Positions 8,443 to 17,957 of a stretch of DNA of 64,000 bases are shown piece after piece. How positions within the stretch are numbered: position 1 is the first letter of the stretch; the number at the start of each line of letters is the position of its first letter. Under the pieces are notes generated by a model that saw only the letters and a program-made list of their open reading frames with translations, was not told the origin of the DNA and made no database searches. The DNA is from Allohahella sp002354735 (lineage in GTDB: Bacteria > Pseudomonadota > Gammaproteobacteria > Pseudomonadales > Oleiphilaceae), in contig NZ_CP172312.1 in the NCBI RefSeq assembly GCF_047946665.1, positions 3,038,001 to 3,102,000 of the forward strand, read 5' to 3'. Both the position numbers and the translations under genes were made by a program.

Positions 8443-9959
8443 GCGGTCCTCCCTGCTGTATTGCCTGCGTCGTCCGATTGTGCCTCGAATGCGACGGCCA
8501 GCTCTGAGGCCAACGCACCTACGTCACCGGCGCCCTGCGTGATCACCAGGTCGTGCGGCTGCAGCATGGCCATGAGTTTGCTCATCAAGGTTGACCGGTC
8601 AGTGAGCAGCACCGGGTCCACTGTGCTCTGCTGGCGAATACTCCGCGCCAGACTGCGGCTGTCTGCGCCGGGAATCTCTTTCTCTCCCGCTGGATAGACA
8701 TCGAGCAGAATGAGCACGTCGACCATGCTCAGCACCTTGACGAAATCATCGTAGAGCTCGCTGGTTCGCGAGTATCGATGGGGCTGAAAGATCATGACGA
8801 TCCGTCGTTCCGGCCAGCCGGCACGGATAGCTTCGATGGTTACAGTCACCTCACGTGGATGATGGCCGTAGTCGTCTACCAGCATCACATCATCGACCGG
8901 CGTACCGGCTTCACTTCTGAGCTTGAAGTTGCCATACATCTGGAAGCGGCGGCCCACGCCTTCGAAACTGGACAGTGCCTTGATCACTGCCTCGTCTTCG
9001 ATACCTTCATCCATGGCCAGTGCAATCGCGGCGAGCGCGTTGAGCACATTGTGACGGCCGGGCATCTTGAGGCAGATTTCCAGATCGGGCAGACCCGCTG
9101 GTCGCTTGGCATTGAAGCAGGTGATATTGCCTTCCTGACGGATATTCTCAGCTCTGAAATCTGCGCTTTCGTGAACGCCATAGGTCACCACGGCACGGCC
9201 GATCTGGCTCCTGATCTCACGCAACACCGGATCGTCGATACAGATGATGACCAGGCCATAAAATGGCAGGTTATGCAGGAAGTCGATAAAGGTCTGCTTG
9301 AGCCGACCGAAATCACCTCCGTATGTGTGCATGTGGTCGGCATCGATATTGGTAACGATTGCAACCATCGGTGTCAGGTGCAGGAATGAGGCATCGCTTT
9401 CATCGGCCTCAACAACCAAGTAGCGAGAGCCGCCTATTTTCGCGTTAGTGCCGGCACTGTTCAGTCTTCCGCCGATCACGAAGGTCGGGTCGAGCCCGGC
9501 TTCCGCCATGACAGAGGCGACGAGGCTGGTTGTAGTCGTCTTACCATGGGTACCCGCCACGGCGATGCCATGACGATAGCGCATGATCTCCGCAAGCATC
9601 TGCGCGCGTGCGATTACAGGAATGCGCAGACGGGCCGCCTCCAGCACCTCAGGATTCTCACTGCCGACGGCGGTGGAGGCCACGACCACGTCGATCCCCG
9701 TAACGTTAGCTTCACTATGCCCTATCGCCACAGTGACGCCGAGTTGACGCAGGCGCCGGGTCACTGCAGTTTCGTAAAGATCAGAACCGCTGATTTCATA
9801 GCCCTGGTTCAACATGACCTCGGCGATACCACACATGCCAGAGCCACCAATACCGATGAAATGGATCTTCCTCACCCGGCGCATTTCTGGTGGCAGCCAG
9901 GCTGGCACTGGCTGATCCAGCGTCGAAGTCACAACAGTGTCGTTGCTGGCATCAGGCAT
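8439..9959 (-). CDS. murC: UDP-N-acetylmuramate--L-alanine ligase
   Basis: First Mur ligase; adds L-Ala to UDP-MurNAc in the cytoplasm. 506 residues starting MPDASNDTVV at 9957-9959, chosen because GAGGGAGC lies upstream; the frame stays open 51 codons further but that stretch overlaps murG. Motifs are 'HFIGIGGSGMCGIAEVM' (UDP-binding Rossmann), 'GTHGKTTTTSLVASV' (ATP loop), 'EADESDASFL', and the 'DDYGHHPREV' region typical of MurC. The start overlaps the murG stop by 8 bases. Confidence 0.97.
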   Translation of the reverse strand: MPDASNDTVVTSTLDQPVPAWLPPEMRRVRKIHFIGIGGSGMCGIAEVMLNQGYEISGSDLYETAVTRRLRQLGVTVAIGHSEANVTGIDVVVASTAVGSENPEVLEAARLRIPVIARAQMLAEIMRYRHGIAVAGTHGKTTTTSLVASVMAEAGLDPTFVIGGRLNSAGTNAKIGGSRYLVVEADESDASFLHLTPMVAIVTNIDADHMHTYGGDFGRLKQTFIDFLHNLPFYGLVIICIDDPVLREIRSQIGRAVVTYGVHESADFRAENIRQEGNITCFNAKRPAGLPDLEICLKMPGRHNVLNALAAIALAMDEGIEDEAVIKALSSFEGVGRRFQMYGNFKLRSEAGTPVDDVMLVDDYGHHPREVTVTIEAIRAGWPERRIVMIFQPHRYSRTSELYDDFVKVLSMVDVLILLDVYPAGEKEIPGADSRSLARSIRQQSTVDPVLLTDRSTLMSKLMAMLQPHDLVITQGAGDVGALASELAVAFEAQSDDAGNTAGRTA

Positions 9960-11070
9960 GAGCGAGCTCCCTCGTGCAGACGGACAGGCAATAGTCGGCA
10001 ACCGTGGTTGCGGCATCAATGCGGGCCACAGCTTCGGCTGCCTGTCCCATGTGGCTAAGTGTTTCATGATTTCCCAAAAGTCCTTCCAGTAGTTGTGCCA
10101 ATCCCTGAGCATTCAGATCGCGCTGATCGATGAGTCTGGCAGCGTTCGCAGCGACCATTGTTTCAGCATTGCGCGTTTGATGATCGTCGATAGCATGTGG
10201 GTAGGGCACCAGGACTGCTGGCACACCGGTCACTGCCAGTTCAGCAATGGTCAATGCGCCGGCGCGACACACGGCCACTGCGGCGTGCTCGTAGGCCTTC
10301 GCCATATCGTCGATGAACTCGACGACCTCAGCTTCGATTTCAAGCTGATCATAAAGTGCCTGACAGGCGGCAGCCTTGCCGGCACCTGCCTGGTGCAGAA
10401 CTTTCGGCCGTTGCGCCGGCTCGATGTTAGCCAAGGCCTGCGGCAGTATTTCGTTCAGCACCTGCGCACCTCGACTACCACCCAGAACAAGTAGATGCCT
10501 AGCGGCGCCGGCAGTTCTATGCCGACGCCTGGCCGACACGTCGACGAGCTCAGTCCGCACGGGGTTACCGACCCACTCCGCGCGCGCCCGAACGCTGCCT
10601 TTGAAGGTACCTTCGAAGCCCTCGAATACTCTGTCTGCAACCGTTGCCAGCCACCGGTTAGTCGTGCCGGGTACGGCATTTTGTTCATGCAGCACGAGCG
10701 GACGACGCATCAGCCATGCGGCGATTCCGCCCGGACCTGACGCAAAGCCCCCGAGACCTAATACGCAGTCAGGCTGCTGATCACGAATGATGGCGCAAGC
10801 CTGCGCGACCGACCGCACGAGCTGAAAAGGCGCCTTCAACCAGCTGCCTGCGCTTTTTCCGCGGACACCCGAAATATCGAGGAGCTTCAGTTTAAAGCCA
10901 TGCTTCGGCACGACCTGCACTTCCATACCGGCCTTAGAGCCCAACCAAGTGACTTCGGCGCCGCGCGTCTCGAGCACCTTGGCGACGGAAAGGCCAGGAA
11001 AGATATGCCCACCTGTGCCACCGGCCATGATGAGCACTGTTGGTCCTCGACCCATCGTTTCAGCTGGCAT
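9952..11070 (-). CDS. murG: UDP-GlcNAc:lipid I N-acetylglucosaminyltransferase
   Basis: MurG converts lipid I to lipid II on the inner face of the cytoplasmic membrane. 372 residues starting MPAETMGRGPTVLIM. GGAGGT lies five bases before this ATG, and the start overlaps the ftsW stop by 11 bases. The GT28 signature 'AGGTGGHIFPGLSVA' is at the N-terminus, then 'HEQNAVPGTTNRWL', 'LGGSRGAQVLNEILP', and the donor-site 'CRAGALTIAELAVTGVPAVLVPYP'. Confidence 0.97.
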   Translation of the reverse strand: MPAETMGRGPTVLIMAGGTGGHIFPGLSVAKVLETRGAEVTWLGSKAGMEVQVVPKHGFKLKLLDISGVRGKSAGSWLKAPFQLVRSVAQACAIIRDQQPDCVLGLGGFASGPGGIAAWLMRRPLVLHEQNAVPGTTNRWLATVADRVFEGFEGTFKGSVRARAEWVGNPVRTELVDVSARRRHRTAGAARHLLVLGGSRGAQVLNEILPQALANIEPAQRPKVLHQAGAGKAAACQALYDQLEIEAEVVEFIDDMAKAYEHAAVAVCRAGALTIAELAVTGVPAVLVPYPHAIDDHQTRNAETMVAANAARLIDQRDLNAQGLAQLLEGLLGNHETLSHMGQAAEAVARIDAATTVADYCLSVCTRELAHA

Positions 11071-12280
11071 GCTGCACCTCCGGCGAGCGGCCTCTTGGAC
11101 GTCGCGGCATTCGCGCTGACTGCTCGGCTTTAGCGGCATTATTGCCTCCGTCCGTAGCGAGTAATCGCAAGCTCTCGGTTTCAATGCGCACCAGCAGAGC
11201 GACTGCCAACAGGCTGCCGACAAGGCTCGATCCACCATAGCTGATAAACGGCAGGGCGAGACCTTTCGTTGGCAGCAGACCTGTGTTCACGCCGAGATTC
11301 ACAAGCACCTGTATACCGACGAGGATCGCTATGCCATAGGCAAGGTAGGCTTGGAAGAGCCGTTCCAGCCTCTCCGCCTTGCGGCCAACCCGCAGCCCGC
11401 TAACGACCAGGGCTGCGAAAGTCAGCAGGAGTAATAGCGCGCCGATCAGACCAAACTCTTCAGCCGTGACTGCGAATACAAAATCCGTATGGGCTTCTGG
11501 AAGATAGCTCAGCTTCTGCACTGAATTGCCAAGACCGACACCGAACCATTCGCCACGCCCGAAGGCGATGAGGGCCTGAGTCAGCTGGTAGCCAGAGTCG
11601 TACTGGTCGACCCATGGGTCAGTGTAAGAGGTCAGTCGGGCCAGACGATAAGGTTCGGCAACGGCCAACAGGGCCAGCGCAGCGAGCGTCAGTAGTATCA
11701 GGAGGCTAAAATGACTCAGCTTGACGCCGCTCAGAAATATCATGCCGAGAACGGCCGTCAGAACCACCACGAGCGCACCAAAGTCCGGCTCGCTCAATAA
11801 CAGCAGTGCGCAGACCAGAAAGACTAGGAGGGGTTTGAAGAAGCCCCACCAGCTCTGCCGTACTTCCTCTACCTTGCGCGCCAGATAGCCGGCAATGTAG
11901 ATGATGAGGCCGAGCTTCGCGAACTCTGATGCCTGGAGATTGATGGGGCCGAGATTGATCCAGCGGGTACTCCCGTTAACCGTTTTGCCAATGCCTGGCA
12001 CCAGTACCAGAACAAGCAGAATGATGGATACCGCCAGAGCGAGAACGCTGAGCCCGAACAGTCGTTCGCTCGGCGTTTTCAGTACCACAATCGACACCGC
12101 ACAGCCAATGACGAGGAAGAAGAGATGCCGCACAAGGTAGTGTGTGGAGTCGAGATTGCTGTCTACCGCATAATCTATGCTCGAAGAGAACACCATGATG
12201 ATCCCGAACAGCGTCAACAGCAGGGTCGAGATGTACATGGTTGTCAGTAGTGACGGCCAGACCGGCTTGAAGCTCATCAT
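11060..12280 (-). CDS. ftsW: Lipid II polymerase / cell division protein FtsW
   Basis: SEDS-family septal peptidoglycan glycosyltransferase, 406 residues with about ten hydrophobic segments. Family blocks include 'NGSTRWINLGPINLQASEFAKLG', the polar loop 'YQLTQALIAFGRGEWFGVGLGNSVQKLSYLPEAHTDF' containing the catalytic-region Asp/Glu, and 'LPTKGLALPFISYGGSS'. The end is basic and cytoplasmic. There are two adjacent ATGs, and the first overlaps the murD stop (ATGATGA). It works with FtsI, encoded upstream in the same cluster. Confidence 0.97.
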   Translation of the reverse strand: MMSFKPVWPSLLTTMYISTLLLTLFGIIMVFSSSIDYAVDSNLDSTHYLVRHLFFLVIGCAVSIVVLKTPSERLFGLSVLALAVSIILLVLVLVPGIGKTVNGSTRWINLGPINLQASEFAKLGLIIYIAGYLARKVEEVRQSWWGFFKPLLVFLVCALLLLSEPDFGALVVVLTAVLGMIFLSGVKLSHFSLLILLTLAALALLAVAEPYRLARLTSYTDPWVDQYDSGYQLTQALIAFGRGEWFGVGLGNSVQKLSYLPEAHTDFVFAVTAEEFGLIGALLLLLTFAALVVSGLRVGRKAERLERLFQAYLAYGIAILVGIQVLVNLGVNTGLLPTKGLALPFISYGGSSLVGSLLAVALLVRIETESLRLLATDGGNNAAKAEQSARMPRRPRGRSPEVQHAS

Positions 12281-13632
12281 GCGCCAAGCCTCCCGACCAT
12301 ACTTGCGAACTTCGCGCCGCGGTCTTCATAGCCTGTAAACTGATCAAAGCTTGCACAGGCTGGAGAGAGCAGGATCAGGTCACCTGGCTTTGCCTCGGCT
12401 CGGGCTGTCTCCAGTGCAGTAGCCAGGTCCTGTGAAATCGTCAGGGAGGCCGGACGCTGATTGTTTGCCGAAAATGCGCCCTGCACCAGCACTGCATCGC
12501 GCCCATATAAATGAGCACTGGCAAGCTGGCGGCTGACCTTCGCCAGGGGCGTGAAGTCCTGACCTTTGCCATCGCCACCACAGAGCAGATGAATGCGTCC
12601 GGCGTACTCCGTGGAGAAGCCATCTACTGCTGCAAGGGCGGCGCCCACATTGGTCGCCTTGGAATCATTGATGTACACCACGCCGTCAACCTCGGCTACG
12701 AAGGCACAGCGGTGCGGCAGCCCGATGTACTGCTTCAGCGCAGACAAACAGGCAGCCTGATCGAGTTCGAGCTGCTCTGCCAGCGCGAGGGCCGCAAGTG
12801 CGTTCAGCCAGTTGTGACGGCCCTGAATCTTCAGCTCGGTGGTTGGCAGCAGAAGCGTACGACCCTTGGCCAGATGCCATTGCCCATCTTCGTTGCGTAG
12901 GCCGTAATCGTTGGGCTCGGGCTCTCTGCTGGTGAAACCGATGGCTGAGCGGTCGCGGGAGAGTGGCGCCTGGGCTAGTGGATCATCACGGTTGAGGACC
13001 ATCTTGCGAGCGCCGTTAAACACGCGGATCTTCGCATTGTGGTAGGCCAGCATGTTGTCGTAGCGATCCATATGATCCTGCGACAGATTCAACACCGTGG
13101 CCGCAGCCGCACCCAGATGGCGCGTCGTTTCCAACTGAAAGCTGGACACCTCGAGTACGTAAAGCTCGACCTTCGGATCCAGCAGGTCGAGTGCAGGAGT
13201 ACCCAGGTTACCGCCCGCGACGCTGTGCAAACCGCAGGCCTGAGCCATGGCATGCAGTAGTGTCGTGACGGTACTTTTGCCATTAGACCCCGTTATTGCC
13301 GCAACGGGCGCCGCAGCAGCTTCGCTGAACAGGTCGATATCGCCACGCAGCGGCTTCACTTCGGCCAGTTCCTTCAAGAGCGCTTGACGCAGATCTATAC
13401 CTGGGCTCACCCAGATCTCATCCGCCTGTCTCAGCCAGGCTTCATGCAGACCGCCGAAATGGAAAGTCACCTCCGGCCACGCCAGCTTGAGCTGGGTGAA
13501 GGCGAGGGTTTCGGCGCGAGTATCCATCAGCACCACCTGATAGGCGCGCGAGCGGGCATAGCGCAGCAGCGATTGACCGGTGACACCTGCCCCGATAATC
13601 GCTACTGCCTTGTCTGCTGCCAAAATGCTCAC
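12277..13632 (-). CDS. murD: UDP-N-acetylmuramoyl-L-alanine--D-glutamate ligase
   Basis: Adds D-Glu to UDP-MurNAc-L-Ala. 451 residues with a GTG start (MSILAADKAVAIIGAG). Motifs are the Rossmann 'IIGAGVTGQSLLRY', ATP loop 'AAITGSNGKSTVTTLLHAM', 'VLEVSSFQLETT', 'LNLSQDHMDRYD', and 'VYINDSKATNVGAALAAVDGF' typical of MurD. It follows mraY after a 28-base gap, one of the few non-overlapping junctions in this cluster. Confidence 0.97.
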   Translation of the reverse strand: MSILAADKAVAIIGAGVTGQSLLRYARSRAYQVVLMDTRAETLAFTQLKLAWPEVTFHFGGLHEAWLRQADEIWVSPGIDLRQALLKELAEVKPLRGDIDLFSEAAAAPVAAITGSNGKSTVTTLLHAMAQACGLHSVAGGNLGTPALDLLDPKVELYVLEVSSFQLETTRHLGAAAATVLNLSQDHMDRYDNMLAYHNAKIRVFNGARKMVLNRDDPLAQAPLSRDRSAIGFTSREPEPNDYGLRNEDGQWHLAKGRTLLLPTTELKIQGRHNWLNALAALALAEQLELDQAACLSALKQYIGLPHRCAFVAEVDGVVYINDSKATNVGAALAAVDGFSTEYAGRIHLLCGGDGKGQDFTPLAKVSRQLASAHLYGRDAVLVQGAFSANNQRPASLTISQDLATALETARAEAKPGDLILLSPACASFDQFTGYEDRGAKFASMVGRLGA

Positions 13633-13660
13633 GCCTTGCTTCCCATCGTTAGTGTCATGC

Positions 13661-14743
13661 CTATCTGATTTTCAGTGTCGCCAGGCCCACGAGGACCAGC
13701 ACGACCGTAATGACCCAGAAACGCACGATGACGCGCGGCTCAGGCCAGCCTTTCAGCTCAAAATGATGATGAATCGGTGCCATACGGAATATTCTGCGCC
13801 CGGTCAGTTTGAACGATGCGACCTGCAGAATGACCGAGACGGTTTCCAGTACGAAGATGCCGCCCATGATGAACAGCACGATTTCCTGACGAACAATAAC
13901 GGCCACGACTCCCAACGCCGCGCCCAGCGCCAGCGCGCCGACATCGCCCATGAAGACCTGAGCGGGATAGGTGTTGAACCAGAGGAAGCCCAGGCCCGCA
14001 CCGACCAACGCGGCCAGGAATACCATGAGCTCGCCGGCACCGGGCAGGTAAGGCACATGCAGGTATTGGGCGAAATTCACGTTGCCAGACACATAAGCAA
14101 AGATGCCGAGTGCGCCGCCGACCATGACGGTTGGCATGATCGCCAGGCCATCCAGACCATCGGTCAGATTAACGGCGTTGCTGCTACCGACGATTACGAA
14201 ATATGTCAGCGCCACGAACCAGAGCCCCAGAGGCAGGGCAACTTCCTTGAAGACCGGGATGATGAACGTGGTCTCTGCTGGCGAGGCTGCAGTGATATAC
14301 AAAAGAAAGCCTGCAAGCAGACCAAACACAGACTGCCAGAAATACTTCCAGCGTGCGGGCAGGCCCCGGCTGTTCTTTTCGACCACCTTGCGCCAGTCAT
14401 CAACCCAGCCAATCGCCCCGAAGCTTACCGTGGTCAGTAGCGTGATCCAGATATAGCGATTACTCAAATCTGCCCATAGCAGCGTGCTGACCACGATGGC
14501 AACAAGGATGAGCGCACCACCCATGGTCGGTGTACCAGCCTTGCTCAAGTGACTCTCGGGACCGTCGTTTCGAATGCTCTGGCCAATCTGCCGCAGCGCC
14601 AGGTTTTTGATTACTTTGGGGCCGACCAGCAGCGAGATACCCAGTGCAGTCAAAACACCCAGAATGGCTCGTAGGGTCAGGTACTGAAAAACGCTGAAGG
14701 ACGGGAACCAGGTTGAAAGGAAGTCGGCCAGGAACAGCAGCAT
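13661..14743 (-). CDS. mraY: Phospho-N-acetylmuramoyl-pentapeptide transferase
   Basis: Integral membrane enzyme that makes lipid I from UDP-MurNAc-pentapeptide and undecaprenyl phosphate. 360 residues with about ten membrane segments. Signature blocks are 'GTPTMGGALILVAIV', 'FGAIGWVDDWRKVV' (Asp-Asp), 'SSNAVNLTDGLDGLAI', and the end block 'RIFRMAPIHHHFELKGWPE' with the His triplet. The start shares one base with the murF stop (TGATG). Confidence 0.97.
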   Translation of the reverse strand: MLLFLADFLSTWFPSFSVFQYLTLRAILGVLTALGISLLVGPKVIKNLALRQIGQSIRNDGPESHLSKAGTPTMGGALILVAIVVSTLLWADLSNRYIWITLLTTVSFGAIGWVDDWRKVVEKNSRGLPARWKYFWQSVFGLLAGFLLYITAASPAETTFIIPVFKEVALPLGLWFVALTYFVIVGSSNAVNLTDGLDGLAIMPTVMVGGALGIFAYVSGNVNFAQYLHVPYLPGAGELMVFLAALVGAGLGFLWFNTYPAQVFMGDVGALALGAALGVVAVIVRQEIVLFIMGGIFVLETVSVILQVASFKLTGRRIFRMAPIHHHFELKGWPEPRVIVRFWVITVVLVLVGLATLKIR

Positions 14744-16236
14744 CAGACCTTACCTCCCCGATCGCTGTTCGCGGCGGAACTGGCAAAGCCCATGCGCTTG
14801 AGTACTGCGGCCTTGAGTGTTTCCATACCGGCACTACGCGACCCTTTGAACAACACGCAGACGCCTTCACCACGCTTGAGACGGGCCTGTAGCTCATTCA
14901 CGAGAGGAATCTGCGCAGCCGCTTTGTCTGTGAAGGCGTGGCACTCGGCATCACCCTTGGCAGCGATCGATTCAAAGCCGCGACGTACTTCGGCTGAAAA
15001 CTGTCCGATGGCGAAAACGCTGGCGAAGCCACGTACGGCCGCCTGCGCACCCAGCTCGAAATGGGCAGCTTTGGCAGTGCCGCCCAGCTCGGCCATATCG
15101 CCCAGCACGGCCACACCAACGCCCTCGGCACCGGCCAGTACATCCAGCGCCGCGACCATGGAGGCCGGGTTCGCATTGTAACTATCATCGATACAGGTCA
15201 GACCGTGGCCATAGCGTTCGAACTGCAGACGCCCGCCAACTGGCCGAGCCGCGCTGAGACCTTCGGCAATGGCTGACGGCTTGAGACCAAGCATGAAACA
15301 GGCTGCGGAGGCAGCCAGCGCATTACTGATATTGTGTCGTCCCGCGAACTGCAGGTGCACAGCCACTTCAGCGGGCTTGCCAGCGTCTCCAGGGCGACGC
15401 AGAACCAGCGTGAAGCTGGATCCACTTTCGTTGGACTGGACATTCTTCGCGGTGACATCGGCGCTCTCATGGAAGCCGAAGCTGATAATATCGGGCTTCT
15501 GTGACAGGTTCTGACAGAAGGTAAGCCAGAATGGATAGTTCTTGTCATCGCGATTGAGCACGGCCGAACCCGAGCCTAACAGGCCTTCGAAAATTTCGGC
15601 CTTGGCCTGAACGATTCGCTCGAGACTGCCGAAGCCTTCGAGATGTGCCGAGCCCGCGTTGTTGAGAATAGCGACCTGAGGAAGCGTCATTCTGGTGGTC
15701 CGCGCTATTTCGCCAACGGCACTGGCACCGAGCTCGAAAACCCCAGCCACATGCTGGTCGTTAAGCTGAAGCAGACTCAGCGGTACGCCGATCTCGTTAT
15801 TGAGATTACCCTGGGTCTTGGCTACAGCCCCACGGGTTGCAAGTATACTTGCCAGCATCTCTTTCACGCTGGTCTTGCCGGCAGACCCAGTGACCGCCGC
15901 GACGAGTCCCCGAAAGCGGGCACGGTTGGCTCTGCCAATCTGCCCCAGGGCACGCAGCGTGTCGTCAACCACCAGGATTTTCTGCTTGTCGACGATCTGT
16001 CCTGCTGCCTTGAGCTCCGCGAGGGATTTGCTGGATAGCGCCGCTACCGCCCCTTGTTGAAGCGCCTGGGCTATATAGTCATGACCATCGAATCGCTCAC
16101 CAACGAGCGCCACGAATAACGCGCCTTTCAGCGGCTTCCTTGTATCTGTTTCAACAGCTGTCACAGCTTGAGGTCCGCCGGCGTACTCTGCCGACGTGAT
16201 CGCTGCAATCTTGTGTGTATCCCAAAGGCCTATCAC
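14743..16236 (-). CDS. murF: UDP-N-acetylmuramoyl-tripeptide--D-alanyl-D-alanine ligase
   Basis: Adds D-Ala-D-Ala to complete the pentapeptide precursor. 497 residues, GTG start sharing one base with the murE stop (TAGTG). Motifs are 'VETDTRKPLKGALFVAL', ATP loop 'AAVTGSAGKTSVKEMLASIL', 'NLNNEIGVPLSLL', 'DSYNANPASMVAALDVLA' and 'LFKGSRSAGME'. The N-terminus and position between murE and mraY fit MurF; a slightly long variable C-terminus is the only deviation. Confidence 0.96.
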   Translation of the reverse strand: MIGLWDTHKIAAITSAEYAGGPQAVTAVETDTRKPLKGALFVALVGERFDGHDYIAQALQQGAVAALSSKSLAELKAAGQIVDKQKILVVDDTLRALGQIGRANRARFRGLVAAVTGSAGKTSVKEMLASILATRGAVAKTQGNLNNEIGVPLSLLQLNDQHVAGVFELGASAVGEIARTTRMTLPQVAILNNAGSAHLEGFGSLERIVQAKAEIFEGLLGSGSAVLNRDDKNYPFWLTFCQNLSQKPDIISFGFHESADVTAKNVQSNESGSSFTLVLRRPGDAGKPAEVAVHLQFAGRHNISNALAASAACFMLGLKPSAIAEGLSAARPVGGRLQFERYGHGLTCIDDSYNANPASMVAALDVLAGAEGVGVAVLGDMAELGGTAKAAHFELGAQAAVRGFASVFAIGQFSAEVRRGFESIAAKGDAECHAFTDKAAAQIPLVNELQARLKRGEGVCVLFKGSRSAGMETLKAAVLKRMGFASSAANSDRGGKV

Positions 16237-17957
16237 TACATCTTCTCCTGACGCTGCAGCGGCGTATCGGCAGCTGAGGGCTTTTTAACAGACGGGGACT
16301 GAAGACGCTCCAGCACCTTCCTGACCACATCCAGATCTGAAAACGGCAGCCGACGACCGGCGTACTCCTGATAATCTTCATGGCCCTTGCCAGCAACGAG
16401 GACAAGCGAGCTGCTGTCTGCGGTCTCGATGGCTGCCGCAATTGCCTGCTCACGCTGTTCGATCACCTCGACAGCTGCATTACCGGTTTCAGTACCTTCG
16501 CGAATGTCGCTGATGATGCTGTACGGATCTTCGCTGCGCGGGTTGTCGCTTGTGAGAATGATCTTGCTGCTATGCAGGGAAGCAATCTCGCCCATGAGCG
16601 CGCGCTTGCCTTTGTCGCGGTCGCCACCGCAACCAAAGACTGTAGTTACTCGGGTGAACCCATGCTGCTTCAGCGCTGTCAGTGTTTTCTGCAGTGCATC
16701 GGGCGTATGTGCATAGTCGATCACTATTCGCGGCTGAGCACCTGCAGAACCAGCCTGAACCATCTGCAGACGACCAGGCACTGCGCGAAGCTGGGCGCAA
16801 TAACTGACGATCCGGCTGGCGCAGTCAGCGGATTCGACGGTTAGCAAGCGGTCGGGTGTCTGTCCGTTCCGCTTGTGCTGCAGCTGATGCACCATGACGG
16901 CATAAACGCAGGCCGCGGCAGTAAGGACATTGGCTAGATTGAACTCACCCATCAGCCTGAGCCGCGGCGTGCCCTTTTCTCCGCTGAGATTGATCGAACA
17001 GCTCATACCATCAGCCTTGAGCTCGATATTCTCGGCGCAAACTGTCGCTGCGTGCAGCAGGCTTACCGTCATGAGCTCAGGGCCGCCATGATCGCGATCG
17101 TCTGTAGCATCCTCCATGTCTTCGGATGCATCACCACCTGGCCTGGACTGGGCCAGCTCATGACGCCAGAGAGAACCGTAATAGTCATCGTCATTGAAGA
17201 TGGCCGCCGAGAGGCTCGGCATTGAAAACAGACTCCGCTTGGCGCTGGCATAAGCAGCCAGAGAGCCGTGATAGTCGAGGTGGTCCCGGGTGATATTGGT
17301 AAGCGCTGCAACGTCGACCGGAACAGCCGTCAGCCTACCCTGCACCAGTGCATGAGAGCTGGCTTCAAGGAAGACTGCCTGCGCACCCGCATCACGCAGC
17401 TCGGCGAGCTGACGCTGTATTGAAACCGCATCTGGTGTGGTGTTTCTGGTGGGACGAAGATGATCCTCCATACCATAGCCCAGCGTGCCTATCACGCCAG
17501 CAGGCATGCCGCATAGATTCGAAAGCTGGGCTGCATAATGGCTCACCGAAGTCTTGCCATTGGTGCCGGTAATCGCCACGACAGCCAGTGCTGCAGCCGG
17601 TCTGTCGTAGAAATCTGCTGCCAGTTCGGCGATGTCTGCTTCCAAGCCTGGCAACTTGATTCGGGTGAAGGTCACGCCTGCACTGCTCTGTTCCAGCATA
17701 ACTTCCGCAGCGGCCGACGCTTCGACGCCTTGTAGTACAGCGACTGCACCACGCTCGATGGCCTGCTCGATGAAGTCGGCGCCATCACAGGCCTGCCCGT
17801 GCAGCGCGATGAATAGGGAGCCCTCGATGCAGTCCCTGTTATCGATACTCAACTGACCAATGCGACGATCGGCGGCAGCATCCAGGGCAAGAAGGTGCCC
17901 TAGCCACTGGGACAGTAATTTGCCCTTCATGACTGGCTCATGCTTAGTGCCGCTCAC
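16236..17957 (-). CDS. murE: UDP-MurNAc-L-Ala-D-Glu--meso-2,6-diaminopimelate ligase
   Basis: Third Mur ligase, about 573 residues, longer than the common 490-500. ATP loop 'AITGTNGKTSVSHYAAQL' and 'EASSHALVQGRLTAVPVDVAALTNITRDHLDYHG' are present. 'TSDNPRSEDP' contains the DNPR motif that selects meso-diaminopimelate, so this organism makes DAP-type peptidoglycan. An acidic insertion ('GGDASEDMEDATDDRDHGG', about residue 275) accounts for part of the extra length. GGAG lies six bases before the GTG at 17955-17957; the ATG at 17928-17930 is an alternative start. The start overlaps ftsI by 14 bases. Confidence 0.93.
   Translation of the reverse strand: MSGTKHEPVMKGKLLSQWLGHLLALDAAADRRIGQLSIDNRDCIEGSLFIALHGQACDGADFIEQAIERGAVAVLQGVEASAAAEVMLEQSSAGVTFTRIKLPGLEADIAELAADFYDRPAAALAVVAITGTNGKTSVSHYAAQLSNLCGMPAGVIGTLGYGMEDHLRPTRNTTPDAVSIQRQLAELRDAGAQAVFLEASSHALVQGRLTAVPVDVAALTNITRDHLDYHGSLAAYASAKRSLFSMPSLSAAIFNDDDYYGSLWRHELAQSRPGGDASEDMEDATDDRDHGGPELMTVSLLHAATVCAENIELKADGMSCSINLSGEKGTPRLRLMGEFNLANVLTAAACVYAVMVHQLQHKRNGQTPDRLLTVESADCASRIVSYCAQLRAVPGRLQMVQAGSAGAQPRIVIDYAHTPDALQKTLTALKQHGFTRVTTVFGCGGDRDKGKRALMGEIASLHSSKIILTSDNPRSEDPYSIISDIREGTETGNAAVEVIEQREQAIAAAIETADSSSLVLVAGKGHEDYQEYAGRRLPFSDLDVVRKVLERLQSPSVKKPSAADTPLQRQEKM

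Noticed and set aside
13580..14440. Long plus-strand open frame opposite mraY
   Set aside because: Antisense shadow of mraY; composition is His/Gln/Arg-rich and has no family similarity.
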